NCBI RefSeq assembly: GCF_025154055.1
Contig: NZ_JAOALK010000056.1
Span: forward strand, 124,001 to 188,000
Reading direction: 5' to 3'
Origin: Aquibacillus koreensis
Lineage (GTDB): Bacteria; Bacillota; Bacilli; Bacillales; Amphibacillaceae
DNA: 64,000 nt
The notes beneath the pieces were generated by a model, which ran no database searches, was not told where the DNA came from, and worked only from the letters and a program-made list of their open reading frames with translations. Each line of letters opens with the position of its first letter. Positions within the stretch are counted from its first letter, which is position 1. Below are positions 34,209 to 43,343 of the stretch, one piece after another. A program made the position numbers and the translations under genes.

Positions 34209-34988
34209 TTAGCCTACAATATGGTAACCTGAATCCACATGTATGACTTCCCCTGTTACCCCTCGAGAAATAGGACTTAACAATGATAATGTCATATCCC
34301 CGACCTCTTCTTGCGTTACATTTCTTTTTAATGGAGCCTTCTTCTCAATGTCGTGTAACATTTGATTAAATGATGGAATACCCTTGGCCGCTAGGGTTCG
34401 GATCGGACCCGCTGAAATAGCATTTACCCTTATGTTCACGTCGCCTAAGTCTAAAGCCAAATACCTGACAGCTGATTCTAGAGCAGCTTTTGCTACACCC
34501 ATTACCTTATAACCATCAAGTGCACGCTCTGCACCCAGTGCGCTCATGGTTACAATAGACCCACCATCTACCATACATGCTCTAGCCTCTCTTGTAACTG
34601 CAATTAAAGAGTAAGCACTAGAATCTTGTGCAAAAGCATAACCTTCTCTTGTTGTCTCAACAAAATCCCCTTTCAAATCCTCTCCATGCGCGAAAGCAAT
34701 AGAATGAACCACTCCATTTATTGTTCCGGCATTTTCTTTAATTTCATTAAATGCATGTTTAATGCTCTCATCATCATTGACATCACACTGCACTACAAGT
34801 TCAGCTTGGTAACCATGGTCCTCTAACAACTTGTTTAATTTACTTAAAGAACGTTCTTTTCGATATGTAAATATTAATCGTGCACCTGCTTTGTAAAGTG
34901 ATTGCGCAACTCCCCATGCAAGACTTCTTTCATTTGCTACTCCCATAATGACAAAAACTTTATCTTTTACTTTTAAAATATCTTCCAT
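34209..34988 (-). CDS. fabI: Enoyl-[acyl-carrier-protein] reductase FabI
   Basis: NAD(P)H-dependent last step of fatty acid elongation. The 259-residue SDR-like protein has FVIMGVANERSLAWGVA, VVHSIAFAH, the catalytic Tyr-x6-Lys in DGYKVMGVAKAALE (about 157 and 164), NAISAGPIRTLAA and GEVIHVDSGYH. ATG 34988 with TGGAGG seven bases upstream is preferred to the in-frame ATG at 35000. FabI is the target of triclosan-type inhibitors. Single gene; I do not see a FapR palindrome in the short upstream region. Confidence 0.95.
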   Translation of the reverse strand: MEDILKVKDKVFVIMGVANERSLAWGVAQSLYKAGARLIFTYRKERSLSKLNKLLEDHGYQAELVVQCDVNDDESIKHAFNEIKENAGTINGVVHSIAFAHGEDLKGDFVETTREGYAFAQDSSAYSLIAVTREARACMVDGGSIVTMSALGAERALDGYKVMGVAKAALESAVRYLALDLGDVNIRVNAISAGPIRTLAAKGIPSFNQMLHDIEKKAPLKRNVTQEEVGDMTLSLLSPISRGVTGEVIHVDSGYHIVG

Positions 34989-35154
34989 AATTTCCTCCAT
35001 CTTTTAACATCTTTTCCTAAGATTTAAATAAACGTACTCCACTTTGTTAATCTTCATTAACTTTCATGTAATTTAACTTATTTTACAAAGATAGTCAAAT
35101 CCTTCTCTACCTTACGTGTAGCAATACCTTCCTAGGATAATAAATCATCTAAAT

Positions 35155-35193
35155 AGTAAGTCCCACTTTCTAAGTTGATAAGTGGGACTTACT
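35155..35193 (-). terminator. Hairpin after the GH115 gene
   Basis: AGTAAGTCCCACTT and AAGTGGGACTTACT form a 14-base perfect stem about 40 bases beyond the stop. No T-run follows on the minus strand, so termination may be inefficient or it may protect the 3' end. The rest of 35001-35231 shows nothing else. Confidence 0.55.
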
Positions 35194-35231
35194 TTCATTA
35201 ATTATTTTATTGTTAATCTATTTCTTTTAAC

Positions 35232-38120
35232 CTATTTCCCTACAAAATAGGTTTCCGTCGGTCCAAGATAGCTATTTGCAGGTTTCTTTCCATCAGGATA
35301 GATGACTAGCTTTTCTAATACAAAACCTGGGCTCACTGCATGGATTCTTAAGGTATTTAATCCTTCTTTACAATTAATCTTACTAACGTGCTTGTGGATG
35401 TTATCCAGTACACCTTCTGCCCAATCATCGCCACCTACACGGTATCCTTCAGGAAGTACATTTTCAATATTAATGTCATCCGTATTGACTTGGATTCCAC
35501 AGTAAATGGTATTATCCTTCGCTACTGGATTGGAAGGTTGCATATAGAATTCTAACTCATAGTTCCCAGCTTCCTGTACTACGAATTGATATTCCAGATA
35601 AGGTGCGTCATCACCGGCAGTATAATACGATGTTGTAGGAAATGCCTTAACTGCAGATCGTGTTTTTCCATATCCTTCAAGTACTTTAAATCTATTTATA
35701 TCACCCTGCTGATTTGTTGTATCTTTACGCTGAGAAAAATGTTCAGCCTCAATAGAAATGTAACCATTTGTATCAACAAAGGTCATCTTAGGATATTCAC
35801 TAAAATCCTCATTCGTTGCATTTACAATGATTTCACAAGTTCCGATTGACATTTTGACAACAATACGTCCTTCAGTCTCACCATTCATTGCACTTCGATC
35901 AATCTTCACATCAATATCTTCTTTTGTTTTTTCCTTACCATCAAGGCTTCCGCTAGTCTTCGAACAAGTTAACCATTTAGTTTCACAGGTAATTTCATAC
36001 TCTGCATCTAAATCACTTACACTAGAGATAGTAAAAGATGCTTCTTCAATATCTGGTTGTAAGAAGTCATTTAGATAAAGTTTATTGTCATGCCATTCAG
36101 GACCCTCGCAAAACCGTTCTGTGCCATCTATCGTGACTACCATTCTTGGTTTATTCGCAGGTAGAACATTCATCAGTATCGGATACTGCGCTTCTTCTTC
36201 ATTCCAATGAATAAATCCGATATGCTCAGAAAGCCCCATTCCAAACCATTTACCATCATCTATAGTATGAAACTGTTCTACCAGTTCACGGTCCTTCTTG
36301 AAGCAACCTTTAATCTGCTCTGACAATTTGTTTGCTTCCATTTTACGCAATTTCGCATCATAATGATTTTTTGTCGTAAGTAACCACATTTTCTGTAAGT
36401 TAAGGTTTCCTACTGCAGGATAATAAACGAGTGAGAAATAAGTGGAAAAATCCTCTTTATCAACTTTTTCATATAATTCTTCTGCAATATTTAATAGGTA
36501 ATCAATTTGCTCTAATGTATGATCCGTTTCCTTATAATTTACCGGATGGTACACATTTGCATGCATTGCCTCAGGTCTGCGTTTATGTGCAATCTTTGTG
36601 TAACCTGTGAGTAATTCAAATACTTTCTCTTTATCTTCCTCAGTGAATACACCATCAAACTGTCTTTCCATCCATTGTCTCGTATAGAGTTCAGTTGAAT
36701 TAATCGCATTTGTACCCCATTTATCAAAGTCGTAAGCCAAATCCATAAAGTAAGATAATGGGAACTCCTGTGTAGCAACATCACCAACATTTACAATCCA
36801 TAGATCACGAACACCAAAATCGTAAGCCATCGTCATCTGCTCCCAAACTTTTGGAAGGTAAGAACTGTTAATCCATTCGTACGATACTGGTCCACCATGG
36901 TAATCAAAATGATAATACATACCATAACCACCTGAATGACTACGCATTTCTTCTGTAGGTAATGTACGTAAGTTACCATGGTTATCATCACATAACATCA
37001 AAATGACATCTTCAAGCTCTTCCGAATTCATTAACCCTGGTGTATTTTCGTCCCCATAAAAGAATGGTTCCACCTCTTTGTAAAGCGCTAGCATTCTAGG
37101 AACTTCTGAAAGGTTAGGGTTTACATTTTCCTCGATTAACTTGTTTTGTGTCTGGATCACATCTCGTAGATATTCAATGTTATCAGCTAAGGTAGATTCT
37201 TTCCCCATAATGGATGTATCTTGTTCACCACGCATACCAACTGTGATGACGTTCTCAAATTTACCACCACGCTTTAAACCGTCTTCCCAGAACTTTGTAA
37301 TTCCTTCTCTATTCGAAACGAAATTCCAAGCATCTCCATACTTAGAATCTTTACCACGTAGGTATTTGTATTCCTCTCCATAACGCAAAGCAGGCTCATG
37401 GTGAGATGCCCCCATTACCACGCCATATTCATCTGCCAATTCAGCATTGGCTAAGCCAGGCCCCTCATCAAAAAATCGTGCTGACCACATTGCGGGCCAC
37501 ATGTAATTTCCTTTCATTCTTAGCAATAGCTCAAAAATATGCTCATACATTTCTGCATTAAAGCCACCAAATCGCTTCATCGTCCAGTTACCAAAGGCTG
37601 GCCATTCATCATTGATGAAGAAACCACGATAGCGAACAGATGGCTCTTTCGATACATATGTTAAGTCTCCACTTAGAGATAGAGAAGCTTTACGTTTTGG
37701 TTTTACATCAGCCCAATCTACTAGTGGAGAAACACCCATAAGCTCTGATAGATGAAATAAACCATAGATTGTACCACGTTTATCACTTCCCGCGATTACA
37801 AGTGCTTTTTCAACACCTTCAAATGGTCGGTCTACCACTTTAAATAGAAAAACTTCTCTCTTACCTGTAACTTCAGATAAATCTACTAGTTTTTTCTCTT
37901 CAAGCTCCTGAAGCATTGGGCTATGACCGACTGTTCCATACAACACTGCAGTCTTCCCTAGCTTCGTTCTGTCCATCGTTGCTTGTGGCGCATCACCAAA
38001 AACTAACTCCACATCGTGCATAACCTTTTTAGCAATCTTATTCACACCACTAAACGCATCTTCTTCCTGATAAAATAATGACCCCTGTCCTAATATCTCT
38101 TGATTAATAATAAATTCCAT
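35232..38120 (-). CDS. Glycoside hydrolase family 115 (xylan alpha-glucuronidase)
   Basis: GH115 enzymes remove (4-O-methyl)glucuronic acid from xylan or its fragments. The 962-residue protein shows family features: KALVIAGSDKRGTIYGLFHL, VRYRGFFINDEWPAFGNW, GNYMWPAMWSARFFDEGP, VVMGASHHEPALR, DNHGNLRTLP and YYHFDYHGGPVSYEWINSSY (about 400). From about 780 a beta-sandwich, carbohydrate-binding-like region follows. No signal peptide is present, so the enzyme acts on imported oligosaccharides. It is isolated, with no xylan cluster around it in this window, and is probably under carbon catabolite repression through the cre site upstream. Confidence 0.88.
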   Translation of the reverse strand: MEFIINQEILGQGSLFYQEEDAFSGVNKIAKKVMHDVELVFGDAPQATMDRTKLGKTAVLYGTVGHSPMLQELEEKKLVDLSEVTGKREVFLFKVVDRPFEGVEKALVIAGSDKRGTIYGLFHLSELMGVSPLVDWADVKPKRKASLSLSGDLTYVSKEPSVRYRGFFINDEWPAFGNWTMKRFGGFNAEMYEHIFELLLRMKGNYMWPAMWSARFFDEGPGLANAELADEYGVVMGASHHEPALRYGEEYKYLRGKDSKYGDAWNFVSNREGITKFWEDGLKRGGKFENVITVGMRGEQDTSIMGKESTLADNIEYLRDVIQTQNKLIEENVNPNLSEVPRMLALYKEVEPFFYGDENTPGLMNSEELEDVILMLCDDNHGNLRTLPTEEMRSHSGGYGMYYHFDYHGGPVSYEWINSSYLPKVWEQMTMAYDFGVRDLWIVNVGDVATQEFPLSYFMDLAYDFDKWGTNAINSTELYTRQWMERQFDGVFTEEDKEKVFELLTGYTKIAHKRRPEAMHANVYHPVNYKETDHTLEQIDYLLNIAEELYEKVDKEDFSTYFSLVYYPAVGNLNLQKMWLLTTKNHYDAKLRKMEANKLSEQIKGCFKKDRELVEQFHTIDDGKWFGMGLSEHIGFIHWNEEEAQYPILMNVLPANKPRMVVTIDGTERFCEGPEWHDNKLYLNDFLQPDIEEASFTISSVSDLDAEYEITCETKWLTCSKTSGSLDGKEKTKEDIDVKIDRSAMNGETEGRIVVKMSIGTCEIIVNATNEDFSEYPKMTFVDTNGYISIEAEHFSQRKDTTNQQGDINRFKVLEGYGKTRSAVKAFPTTSYYTAGDDAPYLEYQFVVQEAGNYELEFYMQPSNPVAKDNTIYCGIQVNTDDINIENVLPEGYRVGGDDWAEGVLDNIHKHVSKINCKEGLNTLRIHAVSPGFVLEKLVIYPDGKKPANSYLGPTETYFVGK

Positions 38121-38277
38121 AAAAATCCCTTTCTACTTTATACTTTCCAACTCTATCTGAACTTCATTAGAGGCTACATACATTAGCACTAGTTTTTTCT
38201 GTGCGATTTTAAATTTGCAGTTTTTCTACTTTTGTTGGAATAGTCAGTTGAAAACATGTAGTGTTCTTCCCCTAAAA

Positions 38278-38318
38278 TAAAACCGCTTTCATTATAATGG
38301 ATAGAAGTGATAAAACAA
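38278..38318 (-). promoter_or_regulatory. Promoter and cre site of the GH115 gene
   Basis: On the minus strand TTGTTT (38318-38313), a 16-base spacer and TATAAT (38296-38291) are followed at once by TGAAAGCGGTTTTA (38291-38278). This matches 12 of 14 positions of the symmetric cre sequence TGAAAGCGCTTTCA. A CcpA site at the start of transcription is a standard roadblock arrangement. The leader to the start codon is about 160 bases and shows no riboswitch I recognise. Confidence 0.65.
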
Positions 38319-38397
38319 CCCTTATAACAAAATATGTTCATTTTACTAAGTATCTTCTATAGTTATACAAGTAAAATGAACGTTTTTTCATTACATG

Positions 38398-38889
38398 TTA
38401 ACGATAATTAATAAATTGTACATCAATTGGTAAGTCTGCCGCTTTTATCGCTGCGATGACTTGTTGCAAATCGTCTCGGTTCTTCCCACTCACACGAACC
38501 TGATCGTCTTGGATTTGACTTTTCACTTTCAGACCTGAATCTTTGATAATCTTATTAATTTTCTTCGCTTGGTCTTTATCAATTCCCTGAACTAGCTTCG
38601 CACGTTGACGAACAGTGCCACCAAAAGCATTTTCAATCTTTCCATAATCCAAACTTTTTGATGATACATCACGTTTAATTAACTTACCAATTAAAACATC
38701 CTTTAGTTGGTCTAATTTAAACTCATCATCAGAAATTAAAACAAGTTCTCCGTCTTCTACTGTAATATTACTTTTGCTACCCTTAAAATCATATCGCGTT
38801 TTAATTTCCTTCATCGCCATTGTTACAGCATTTGTTACCTCTGATAGATTAACTTCAGACACAATATCAAACGAACTATCTTTTGCCAT
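38398..38889 (-). CDS. yajQ: YajQ family nucleotide-binding protein
   Basis: A 163-residue two-domain protein, reported to bind cyclic di-GMP in some species and nucleotides or tRNA in others. Seen: [84 protein letters not shown] and the end [12 protein letters not shown], all diagnostic. ATG 38889 is preferred to the adjoining TTG. Downstream of yebC but separated from it by a 38-base palindrome. Confidence 0.95.
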   Translation of the reverse strand: MAKDSSFDIVSEVNLSEVTNAVTMAMKEIKTRYDFKGSKSNITVEDGELVLISDDEFKLDQLKDVLIGKLIKRDVSSKSLDYGKIENAFGGTVRQRAKLVQGIDKDQAKKINKIIKDSGLKVKSQIQDDQVRVSGKNRDDLQQVIAAIKAADLPIDVQFINYR

Positions 38890-38998
38890 CAACTATTCCT
38901 CCATTTTATTCAATATGTAAATATTATAGTTGAAATCTGTTTACCGCTTCAACTAAATGACCTATAAGGTCAGTAAACTAAAACTCTTCACCTAATCA

Positions 38999-39036
38999 AA
39001 TTGGCAAACATATATGATCATATATGTTTGCCAATT
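38999..39036. repeat. 38-base perfect palindrome between yebC and yajQ
   Basis: The sequence centred on TGATCA is a perfect palindrome with no loop bases (arm AATTGGCAAACATATATGA read from 38999). It lies 18 bases after the yebC stop. Neither strand has the T-run of a terminator immediately after it. It could form a cruciform or a stable RNA hairpin. Confidence 0.9.
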
Positions 39037-39053
39037 ACTGACACATTTTTAAT

Positions 39054-39770
39054 TTAGCTCATTTCTACATTATGATACACTTGCTGCACGTCTTCCAAAT
39101 CTTCTAGTGCATCGATTAGCTTATCAAATTGTTCCTCTGTTTCTGAATCAAGGTTAACATCCGTTTGTGCAAGCATCGTAAGTTCGGCTACGGTGAAATC
39201 AGTCACTCCTGCTTCTCTACAGGCTTCTTGAATCGCATGGAATTGATCCGGTTCCGCATAAATAATGATAGAATTGTCTTCTTCCACGATATCTCGTGCA
39301 TCGAGGTCCGCTTCCATTAGAAATTCTAACACTTCATCTTCGGTTTTTCCTTCAAATCCAATAACTGCAGTACTATCAAACATGTAAGCTACTGAGCCGT
39401 TAACACCCATATTCCCACCATTTTTATTAAAAGCAGCACGGACTTCTGCGGCTGTACGATTAACGTTATTCGTTAATGTATCAACGATAATCATCGATCC
39501 ATTTGGACCAAAGCCTTCATAACGAAGCTCGTCATAGTTTTCTTCTGTTCCACCTTTTGCTTTTTCGATAGCACGATCTATGATAGATTTTGGAACACTA
39601 TATGTTTTTGCTCGTTCTAATACAAACTTTAATGTTGTATTTAATTCTGGATCTGGTTCCCCTTGTTTCGCAGCAACGTAAATTTCACGTCCGAATTTCG
39701 CATAAATACGACTCGTGTTTTTATCTTTTGCAGCTTTCTTTTCTTTAATATTGTTCCATTTACGACCCAT
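39054..39770 (-). CDS. YebC/TACO1 family protein (YeeI type)
   Basis: Family members bind DNA as regulators or assist translation of polyproline stretches. The 238-residue protein starts [20 protein letters not shown] (the YeeI/YeeN variant that lacks the AGHSKW start) and continues with [50 protein letters not shown] and [16 protein letters not shown]. No homologue of ruvC or ruvAB is adjacent, as in other Bacillus yeeI loci. Confidence 0.93.
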   Translation of the reverse strand: MGRKWNNIKEKKAAKDKNTSRIYAKFGREIYVAAKQGEPDPELNTTLKFVLERAKTYSVPKSIIDRAIEKAKGGTEENYDELRYEGFGPNGSMIIVDTLTNNVNRTAAEVRAAFNKNGGNMGVNGSVAYMFDSTAVIGFEGKTEDEVLEFLMEADLDARDIVEEDNSIIIYAEPDQFHAIQEACREAGVTDFTVAELTMLAQTDVNLDSETEEQFDKLIDALEDLEDVQQVYHNVEMS

Positions 39771-39986
39771 GTAGTCCCACTCTCTCTTTCCATCAAAATT
39801 CTAATATTTTTTTCGGTTCTGATACTGCTACTTCTATAAAACCACCTTCTATTATACCGTAATTTTAAAAATTAGTAGTGATAATTATAGAAGACATTGT
39901 GAAATCTAATTCTAATAAGCTAGTCATTCAGTTGCCTAGTTGACATTTAGAACAATTATTCATGATTATTTAATTTCAAAGTGAAA

Positions 39987-40016
39987 CAAAAAAATCCGGG
40001 GGTTACCCCCAGATTT
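39987..40016 (-). terminator. Terminator of the bkd operon
   Basis: AAATCTGGGGG and CCCCCGGATTT pair around TAA(C), followed by TTTTTTTG on the minus strand, overlapping the end of bkdB. Confidence 0.93.
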
Positions 40017-41304
40017 AATAAATTGGCGTTGTATCACTCGAAATATTTTCTAAGATGCCTTTTATATGAGACATAAACTGTCCACAGATTACGCCATCTA
40101 GAACACGGTGGTCGAGTGATAAACATAGATTAACCATATCCCTTGCCGCAAACATATCATTAATGATGACTGGACGTTTAACAATTGACTCAACCTGTAG
40201 AATCGCAGCCTGCGGATAGTTGATGACACCCATGGACTGCACGGACCCAAATGAGCCTGTATTGTTCACAGTAAATGTCCCACCCTGCATATCTTGTGTT
40301 GTAAGGTTTCCGTTTCTTGCCTTTTTAGCAAGGACATCGATCTCTTTTGCAATCCCTTTAATGCTCTTTTCATCTACATTTTTAATTACTGGAACAAAAA
40401 GTTCATCATCTCTAGCTACCGCAATGGATAAGTTAATATCTTTACGTTGAATAATTTTATTACCTGCCCAAGAACTATTTAATTGCGGAAACTTCTTTAA
40501 TGCCTTTGCGACTGCATTTAAAAAGAACGCAAAATAAGAAAGATTATATCCCTCATTCTCTTTAAAACGTGTTTTCTCCGAATTACGATATTTAACAAGG
40601 TTTGTAACATCAACTTCAATCATCATCCATGCATGCGGAATTTCTGTTGTTGAGCGAACCATATTATTAGCAATCGTTCTTCTAAGTCCAGTAACAGGAA
40701 TTTCTTTGTCACCGGTTTCGGTTTGCACTATTTGTGGTTCTGGTGCAGGAGGATGATAGGCCAATTCTTTATTCGTTTTCTCTTCTTCAATTGCATTTAT
40801 TAGGTTGGTGTCCGGAGTAGGATCAACTTGTTCAACCTTTGTTGTGCCACCATTGCTTATTACCTTTTCTATATCTTTGCGCGTTATTCTTCCACCACGA
40901 CCTGTCCCATTCACTTGTGTTAAGTCAATTGTATTTTCTTGTGCTAACTTTAAAACTGCTGGAGAATATCTAGTTTTCATCGAATTATCCTCTTCTTCCA
41001 TATTGTCAATGGACTGATTTTCAGTAATAGACGTAGAAGATGTTTGCTCTGGGGTGTCACTTTGTTCCGTTTCGATATAACACATTAATGCGCCGACTTC
41101 GAGTGTTTCTCCTTCTTTAGCAGAAAGCGTCTTTATAATGCCTGAAAAAGATGATGGTACTTCTGCATTCACTTTATCTGTTAACACTTCTGCAATAGGA
41201 TCATATTTATTGACGTGATCTCCCTCTGCCACAAGCCAATTACTAATTGTTCCTTCTGTTACACTCTCACCTAATTGTGGCATTGTAATTTTATTTAAAG
41301 CCAA
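40015..41304 (-). CDS. bkdB: Branched-chain keto acid dehydrogenase E2 (lipoamide acyltransferase)
   Basis: Core of the branched-chain 2-oxoacid dehydrogenase complex. Domains of the 429-residue chain: lipoyl domain (1-78, lipoyl Lys in EVLTDKVNAEVPS), an acidic linker, the E1/E3-binding domain (RYSPAVLKLAQENTIDLTQV, about 110-148), a second linker, and the catalytic domain from about 200 with HAWMMIEVDVTNL and the active-site SLDHRVLDGVI (about 400). Last gene of the operon, 23 bases after bkdAB and followed by a terminator. Confidence 0.95.
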   Translation of the reverse strand: MALNKITMPQLGESVTEGTISNWLVAEGDHVNKYDPIAEVLTDKVNAEVPSSFSGIIKTLSAKEGETLEVGALMCYIETEQSDTPEQTSSTSITENQSIDNMEEEDNSMKTRYSPAVLKLAQENTIDLTQVNGTGRGGRITRKDIEKVISNGGTTKVEQVDPTPDTNLINAIEEEKTNKELAYHPPAPEPQIVQTETGDKEIPVTGLRRTIANNMVRSTTEIPHAWMMIEVDVTNLVKYRNSEKTRFKENEGYNLSYFAFFLNAVAKALKKFPQLNSSWAGNKIIQRKDINLSIAVARDDELFVPVIKNVDEKSIKGIAKEIDVLAKKARNGNLTTQDMQGGTFTVNNTGSFGSVQSMGVINYPQAAILQVESIVKRPVIINDMFAARDMVNLCLSLDHRVLDGVICGQFMSHIKGILENISSDTTPIY

Positions 41305-41327
41305 GGGTTGTCCCTCCTTTTCACCTC

Positions 41328-42311
41328 TTAAAATTCAGCTAGATCTCTCATTGCTTTTTCTACTTTATCTGGATTCACCATAAATTCTTTTTCCAGTGGA
41401 GGCGCGTATGGCATTGATGGTACATCTGGCCCAGCAAGTCGTTTGATAGGCGCATCTAAGTCAAACAGACAATGTTCACTTATAATTGCGGCTACTTCTC
41501 CAATAATACTTCCTTCTAGATTATCTTCTGTAATTAACAGAACTTTGCCTGTTTTAGATGCGGCTTCGATAATTGCTTCCTTGTCTAGGGGATATACCGT
41601 ACGCAAATCTAGAATATGTGCATCAATACCTTCTGCCTCCAATTTATCTGCTGCTTGAAGTGCAAAATGCACACATAATCCATATGTAATAACGGTAATA
41701 TCTGAACCTTCACGCTTAACGTCCGCTTTACCGATTGGCAAAGTATAATCCTCATCGGGTACTTCCCCTTTTATTAAGCGGTAAGCACGCTTATGCTCCA
41801 AAAACAACACCGGGTCTTCATCTCTGATCGCAGACTTTAGAAGTCCCTTTACATCATAAGGTGTAGACGGCATGACGATTTTCAATCCGGGTTGGTTAGC
41901 GAACACGGATTCAATCGATTGAGAATGGTATAAGGCACCGTGAACACCCCCACCATAAGGTGCACGAATAGTAATGGGACAGCTCCAATCATTATTTGAT
42001 CTGTATCTAATCTTTGCAGCCTCAGAGATAATTTGGTTGACTGCAGGCATAATGAAATCAGCAAACTGCATCTCCGCAATAGGCCTCATTCCGTACATCG
42101 CTGCACCAATACCTACACCTGCTATTGCTGACTCTGCAAGAGGTGTATCCAATACTCTTTCTGATCCAAATTGTTCATACAGTCCTTCTGTTGCACGAAA
42201 TACTCCTCCACGGACACCAACATCTTCCCCTAATACAAAAACTTTTTCATCACGTTCCATTTCTTCACGTAATGCTAACGTGATGGCTTGAATATATGAT
42301 TTAACTGGCAT
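41328..42311 (-). CDS. bkdAB: Branched-chain keto acid dehydrogenase E1 beta
   Basis: Transketolase-like beta subunit that with BkdAA decarboxylates 2-oxo acids of Val, Leu and Ile. Characteristic stretches: KVFVLGEDVGVRGGVFRATE, DTPLAESAIAGVGIGAAMYG, IAEMQFADFIMPAVNQI, APYGGGVHGALYHSQS and RTVYPLDKEAI. Length 327 equals B. subtilis BkdAB. It starts 12 bases after bkdAA with GGAGGGG upstream. Confidence 0.95.
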   Translation of the reverse strand: MPVKSYIQAITLALREEMERDEKVFVLGEDVGVRGGVFRATEGLYEQFGSERVLDTPLAESAIAGVGIGAAMYGMRPIAEMQFADFIMPAVNQIISEAAKIRYRSNNDWSCPITIRAPYGGGVHGALYHSQSIESVFANQPGLKIVMPSTPYDVKGLLKSAIRDEDPVLFLEHKRAYRLIKGEVPDEDYTLPIGKADVKREGSDITVITYGLCVHFALQAADKLEAEGIDAHILDLRTVYPLDKEAIIEAASKTGKVLLITEDNLEGSIIGEVAAIISEHCLFDLDAPIKRLAGPDVPSMPYAPPLEKEFMVNPDKVEKAMRDLAEF

Positions 42312-42323
42312 GTTTTCCCCTCC

Positions 42324-43343
42324 CTACTCTGCATACACATGTTTATAAATGGATTTTGCATCGGCATATGGCGCTTTTTCTGCATAATCTGTAGCATCAT
42401 CTATTAATGATTTAATCTCATCATTTAATTTCACTTCTATCTCTTCTGTTAAGACATTTGTCTCCCTTAAATACGTTGCGAATGTAATAATTCCATCTTT
42501 TTCTTTCGCTTCGTCAACTTCCTCTTTCGATCGATAGCTACGGTCATCATCATCACTAGAATGTGCTAGTAAACGATAGGAAACCACCTCAATTAACGTC
42601 GGTCCGTGACCGTTACGTGCATTTGTCACTGCATCTTTAACAGCTTCATACACTGCTAGCGGGTCATTTCCATCAACTGTTATACCAGGCATACCGTACC
42701 CAATTGCTCGATCAGATATTTTCTCACAAGCAACCTGTTTGCTTAATGGGACTGAAATGGCGTATTGGTTATTTTCCACCATAAAAATAACCGGTAATTT
42801 GTGGACTGCGGCAAAATTTGCCCCTTCATGAAAATCTCCTTGGTTAGATGAACCCTCGCCGAAAGTTACAAAACTAACAAAATCTTTTTTCTCCATTTTT
42901 GCACCAAGCGCAATGCCTACTGCGTGAGGAACTTGCGTTGTAACCGGAGATGAACCTGTAACGATTCTGTTCTTCTTTTGTCCGAAATGACCAGGCATTT
43001 GCCTGCCACCTGAGTTAGGATCCTCTGCTTTTGCAAAAGCCTGTAAGAATAGATCCTTTGTTGTCATTCCAAATGTCAGTACAACTCCTAAATCACGGTA
43101 ATAAGGAAGCGCGTAGTCTTTCTCCTTATCAAGCGCAAATGCTGCACCAACTTGACCTGGTTCTTGCCCTTGACAGGAAACCACGAATGGAATTTTCCCT
43201 GCCCTATTTAATAGATACATTCTTTCATCAATTCTTCTTGCCAACAGCATATTTCGATACATGTCTAACACTTGTTCATCGTTTAACCCTAGTTGTTCAT
43301 GCCTTTGTTCAATCACCTTTTTCTTCCTATCCACTTTAACCAT
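42324..43343 (-). CDS. bkdAA: Branched-chain keto acid dehydrogenase E1 alpha
   Basis: Thiamine-diphosphate-dependent alpha subunit. The 339-residue chain shows the TPP motif FGEGSSNQGDFHEGANFAAV and ending VENNQYA (about 160-195), MPGHFGQKKNRIVTGSSPV near the substrate site and the phosphorylation-loop-like YRLLAHSSDDDDRSYRS. It overlaps the end of lpdV by eight bases, so translation is coupled; AGGGGAGG lies upstream of its ATG. Confidence 0.95.
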   Translation of the reverse strand: MVKVDRKKKVIEQRHEQLGLNDEQVLDMYRNMLLARRIDERMYLLNRAGKIPFVVSCQGQEPGQVGAAFALDKEKDYALPYYRDLGVVLTFGMTTKDLFLQAFAKAEDPNSGGRQMPGHFGQKKNRIVTGSSPVTTQVPHAVGIALGAKMEKKDFVSFVTFGEGSSNQGDFHEGANFAAVHKLPVIFMVENNQYAISVPLSKQVACEKISDRAIGYGMPGITVDGNDPLAVYEAVKDAVTNARNGHGPTLIEVVSYRLLAHSSDDDDRSYRSKEEVDEAKEKDGIITFATYLRETNVLTEEIEVKLNDEIKSLIDDATDYAEKAPYADAKSIYKHVYAE

